Part shown: in pieces, positions 50,378-51,405 of the stretch | Layout: each line of letters starts with the position of its first letter | Numbering within the stretch: position 1 is the stretch's first letter | Assembly: GCA_020351855.1 (NCBI GenBank) | Contig: CP070670.1 | Coordinates: 778,890-830,294 of the forward strand | DNA from: Gemmatimonadota bacterium | GTDB taxonomy: Bacteria > Gemmatimonadota > Gemmatimonadetes > Palauibacterales > Palauibacteraceae | Direction of reading: 5' to 3' | Length of the DNA: 51,405 bases | The notes under the pieces: generated by a model | Told to the model about the DNA's origin: nothing | The model's input: the letters and a program-made list of their open reading frames with translations, nothing else | Database searches by the model: none | Translations under genes and position numbers: made by a program

Positions 50378-51405
50378 ATGGAATCGAGGATTCGATCTGC
50401 CGCCGGGACCCTGATCCCGCTGGCCGTGCTCTTCTTACTCGCCGCCGTTGCGGGCATCGCCCCGCAGGCTGCACGTGCCCAAGCCCCTGGAGCCGAGCTC
50501 GAGGCCGGAAGCCGCGTGGAATCGGTCGAGGTCGCGCCCCCTGCCCCGCTCCGCCTCGGCATGGGTGACACGCTGAGCATCGGGCTCGACTTCCTGGACT
50601 CGGCGGGTGCTCCGGTCCGGGGCTTCCGCTGGGGATTCCAGTTCTCACCCCAGATCGCCGGTGCAGCCCCCGAGCCCGGGCGGGGCCAGGGCGCCTTCCG
50701 GCTCTGGGGCCTTAAGCCCGGACGAACCTCTCTCCAGATCGGGGTGCTCGTGGCGGACGAGGAGGGCAACCCGGTGCCCGAGTTGGTCGACGAGATCGAG
50801 GTCCTGGTCGAGGACTGGCCGGTGGCCCGTGTGGAGATCGAGCCCCCCCGCTTCAGGGCCTACGCAGGCACGAGCTTCCAGCTTTCGGCCCGGGCCGTCA
50901 CGACCAGAGAGCAACCGCACGCCACGGCCCGGCCTCGTTGGATCTCGCAGACGCCCGAAGTGGCTGCCGTCACCTCGACGGGCGTCGCGAGCTTCCTGCG
51001 TCCCGGCACGGCGACGCTGGGCGCCGGGATCGGCGACGCCAGCGCCGAGCTCGTCCTCGAAGTTTTGCCCAACCCGGTGCGAGCGGTAAGGATGACGCCC
51101 GCTGCCGCCTCGGCGCGCACGGGCGATGTCGTGCGGTTCGAGATCCGGGCGCTGGACGCGGAGGGACGGCCGGTGAACGACGCGGCCGTGAGCCATGCCG
51201 TCCAGGCGATTCCCGCCGCGCCGACACCGGGCGCCACGCTCTACGATGACGGAGCCTTCGTGGCCGAGCTTCCCGGAGCGTATCGCCTGCTCGCCACCGC
51301 GGGCGAGGCGAGCGCCTCCGCGGTCGTCGAGGTGACGCCGCGGCCGAAGCCAACGCCCGTCGAGCTGCTGGGTCGGGGCGGAAACGTGTCGTCGGAAAGC
51401 AGCGA
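50378..51405 (+). CDS. Secreted protein with bacterial Ig-like repeats, 5' part (3' end outside window)
   Basis: A frame starting at the ATG (GAGG five bases upstream) runs open to the window end, about 342 codons. The N-terminus is a signal peptide (SRIRSAAGTLIPLAVLFLLA then a cleavage site near AARAQA). Residues about 50-150, 155-235 and 240-320 look like three beta-sandwich Ig-like domains, the second having the Big_2-like SQTPEVAAVTSTGVASFLRP with GTATL. The visible part ends TPVELLGRGGNVSSESS, a sequence that in relatives leads into a beta-propeller region (LVIVD-type repeats); that is a recollection and cannot be checked here. It is likely a large cell-surface or secreted protein. Confidence 0.7.
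   Translation, partial: MESRIRSAAGTLIPLAVLFLLAAVAGIAPQAARAQAPGAELEAGSRVESVEVAPPAPLRLGMGDTLSIGLDFLDSAGAPVRGFRWGFQFSPQIAGAAPEPGRGQGAFRLWGLKPGRTSLQIGVLVADEEGNPVPELVDEIEVLVEDWPVARVEIEPPRFRAYAGTSFQLSARAVTTREQPHATARPRWISQTPEVAAVTSTGVASFLRPGTATLGAGIGDASAELVLEVLPNPVRAVRMTPAAASARTGDVVRFEIRALDAEGRPVNDAAVSHAVQAIPAAPTPGATLYDDGAFVAELPGAYRLLATAGEASASAVVEVTPRPKPTPVELLGRGGNVSSESS

Noticed and set aside
1..51405. CRISPR arrays, tRNA or rRNA genes, insertion sequences and prophage genes
   Set aside because: No regularly spaced repeats, tRNA-like cloverleaf arms, transposase or integrase frames were found on reading.

Overview
The window is a GC-rich, gene-dense bacterial chromosomal segment with about 40 protein genes. 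I see no tRNA, rRNA, CRISPR array, insertion sequence or phage module. The gene set suggests a Gram-negative, aerobic, free-living bacterium, most like Gemmatimonadota or a neighbouring phylum. The grounds are an RND pump with a lipoprotein adaptor, an 808-residue ADOP-type ABC permease with its adaptor and ATPase, a DUF1028/tetratricopeptide protein, many N-methylhydantoinase/Atg22-like/DUF4136-type genes, and frequent GTG/TTG starts with 4-bp stop/start overlaps. Family content alone cannot fix the phylum.

Layout. 1-383 is the tail of a secreted sialidase-like protein. 402-5941 (minus) is a tetR-adaptor-RND pump unit; its regulator carries a metallothionein-like cysteine cluster and has a 27-bp palindrome in its own promoter. 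6169-10819 (minus) is hyuA-hyuB-patatin, joined by ATGA overlaps. 10911-12899 (plus) holds a HhH-GPD DNA glycosylase and an EamA exporter. 12946-17489 is mostly minus: an NRAMP homologue without the usual metal ligands and preceded by an 18-codon ORF, a plus-strand thioesterase, a DUF819 membrane protein, NADP isocitrate dehydrogenase and a CDGSH iron-sulfur protein. 17650-20506 is a heme/Fe-S neighbourhood (hemE, hemH, nfuA). 20719-24768 pairs a membrane Ser/Thr kinase with an MFS/HEAT-repeat protein. 24853-29998 contains a DUF4136 lipoprotein, an iodotyrosine-deiodinase-like flavoprotein sharing its start tetranucleotide with a divergent membrane protein, an Atg22-like transporter, a secreted cyclase-family hydrolase and a short-chain dehydrogenase. 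30382-34909 is a MacAB-like tripartite ABC exporter. 34994-38002 holds a small coiled-coil membrane protein, a DUF1028 protein, an alpha/beta hydrolase and a hexapeptide-repeat transferase.

38127-39292 is arsR-arsM (minus), divergent from the arginine operon argC-argJ-argBD-argG-argH-argR (39415-47106). In that operon every junction overlaps, and argB and argD are one continuous reading frame of 735 codons. No argF is present in the cluster; ArgJ implies the cyclic acetyl pathway. 47202-50085 (minus) is a class I fructose-bisphosphate aldolase, an LsrF-like aldolase/thiolase and a zinc alcohol dehydrogenase. The window ends inside a secreted protein with Ig-like repeats (50378 on).

The most unusual items are the ArgB-ArgD fusion, the cysteine-cluster TetR with its promoter palindrome, the ligand-poor NRAMP with its upstream mini-ORF, the membrane kinase plus MFS/HEAT pair, and the bacterial iodotyrosine-deiodinase-like gene. 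All assignments come from reading the sequence and remembered family motifs; no database search was run.
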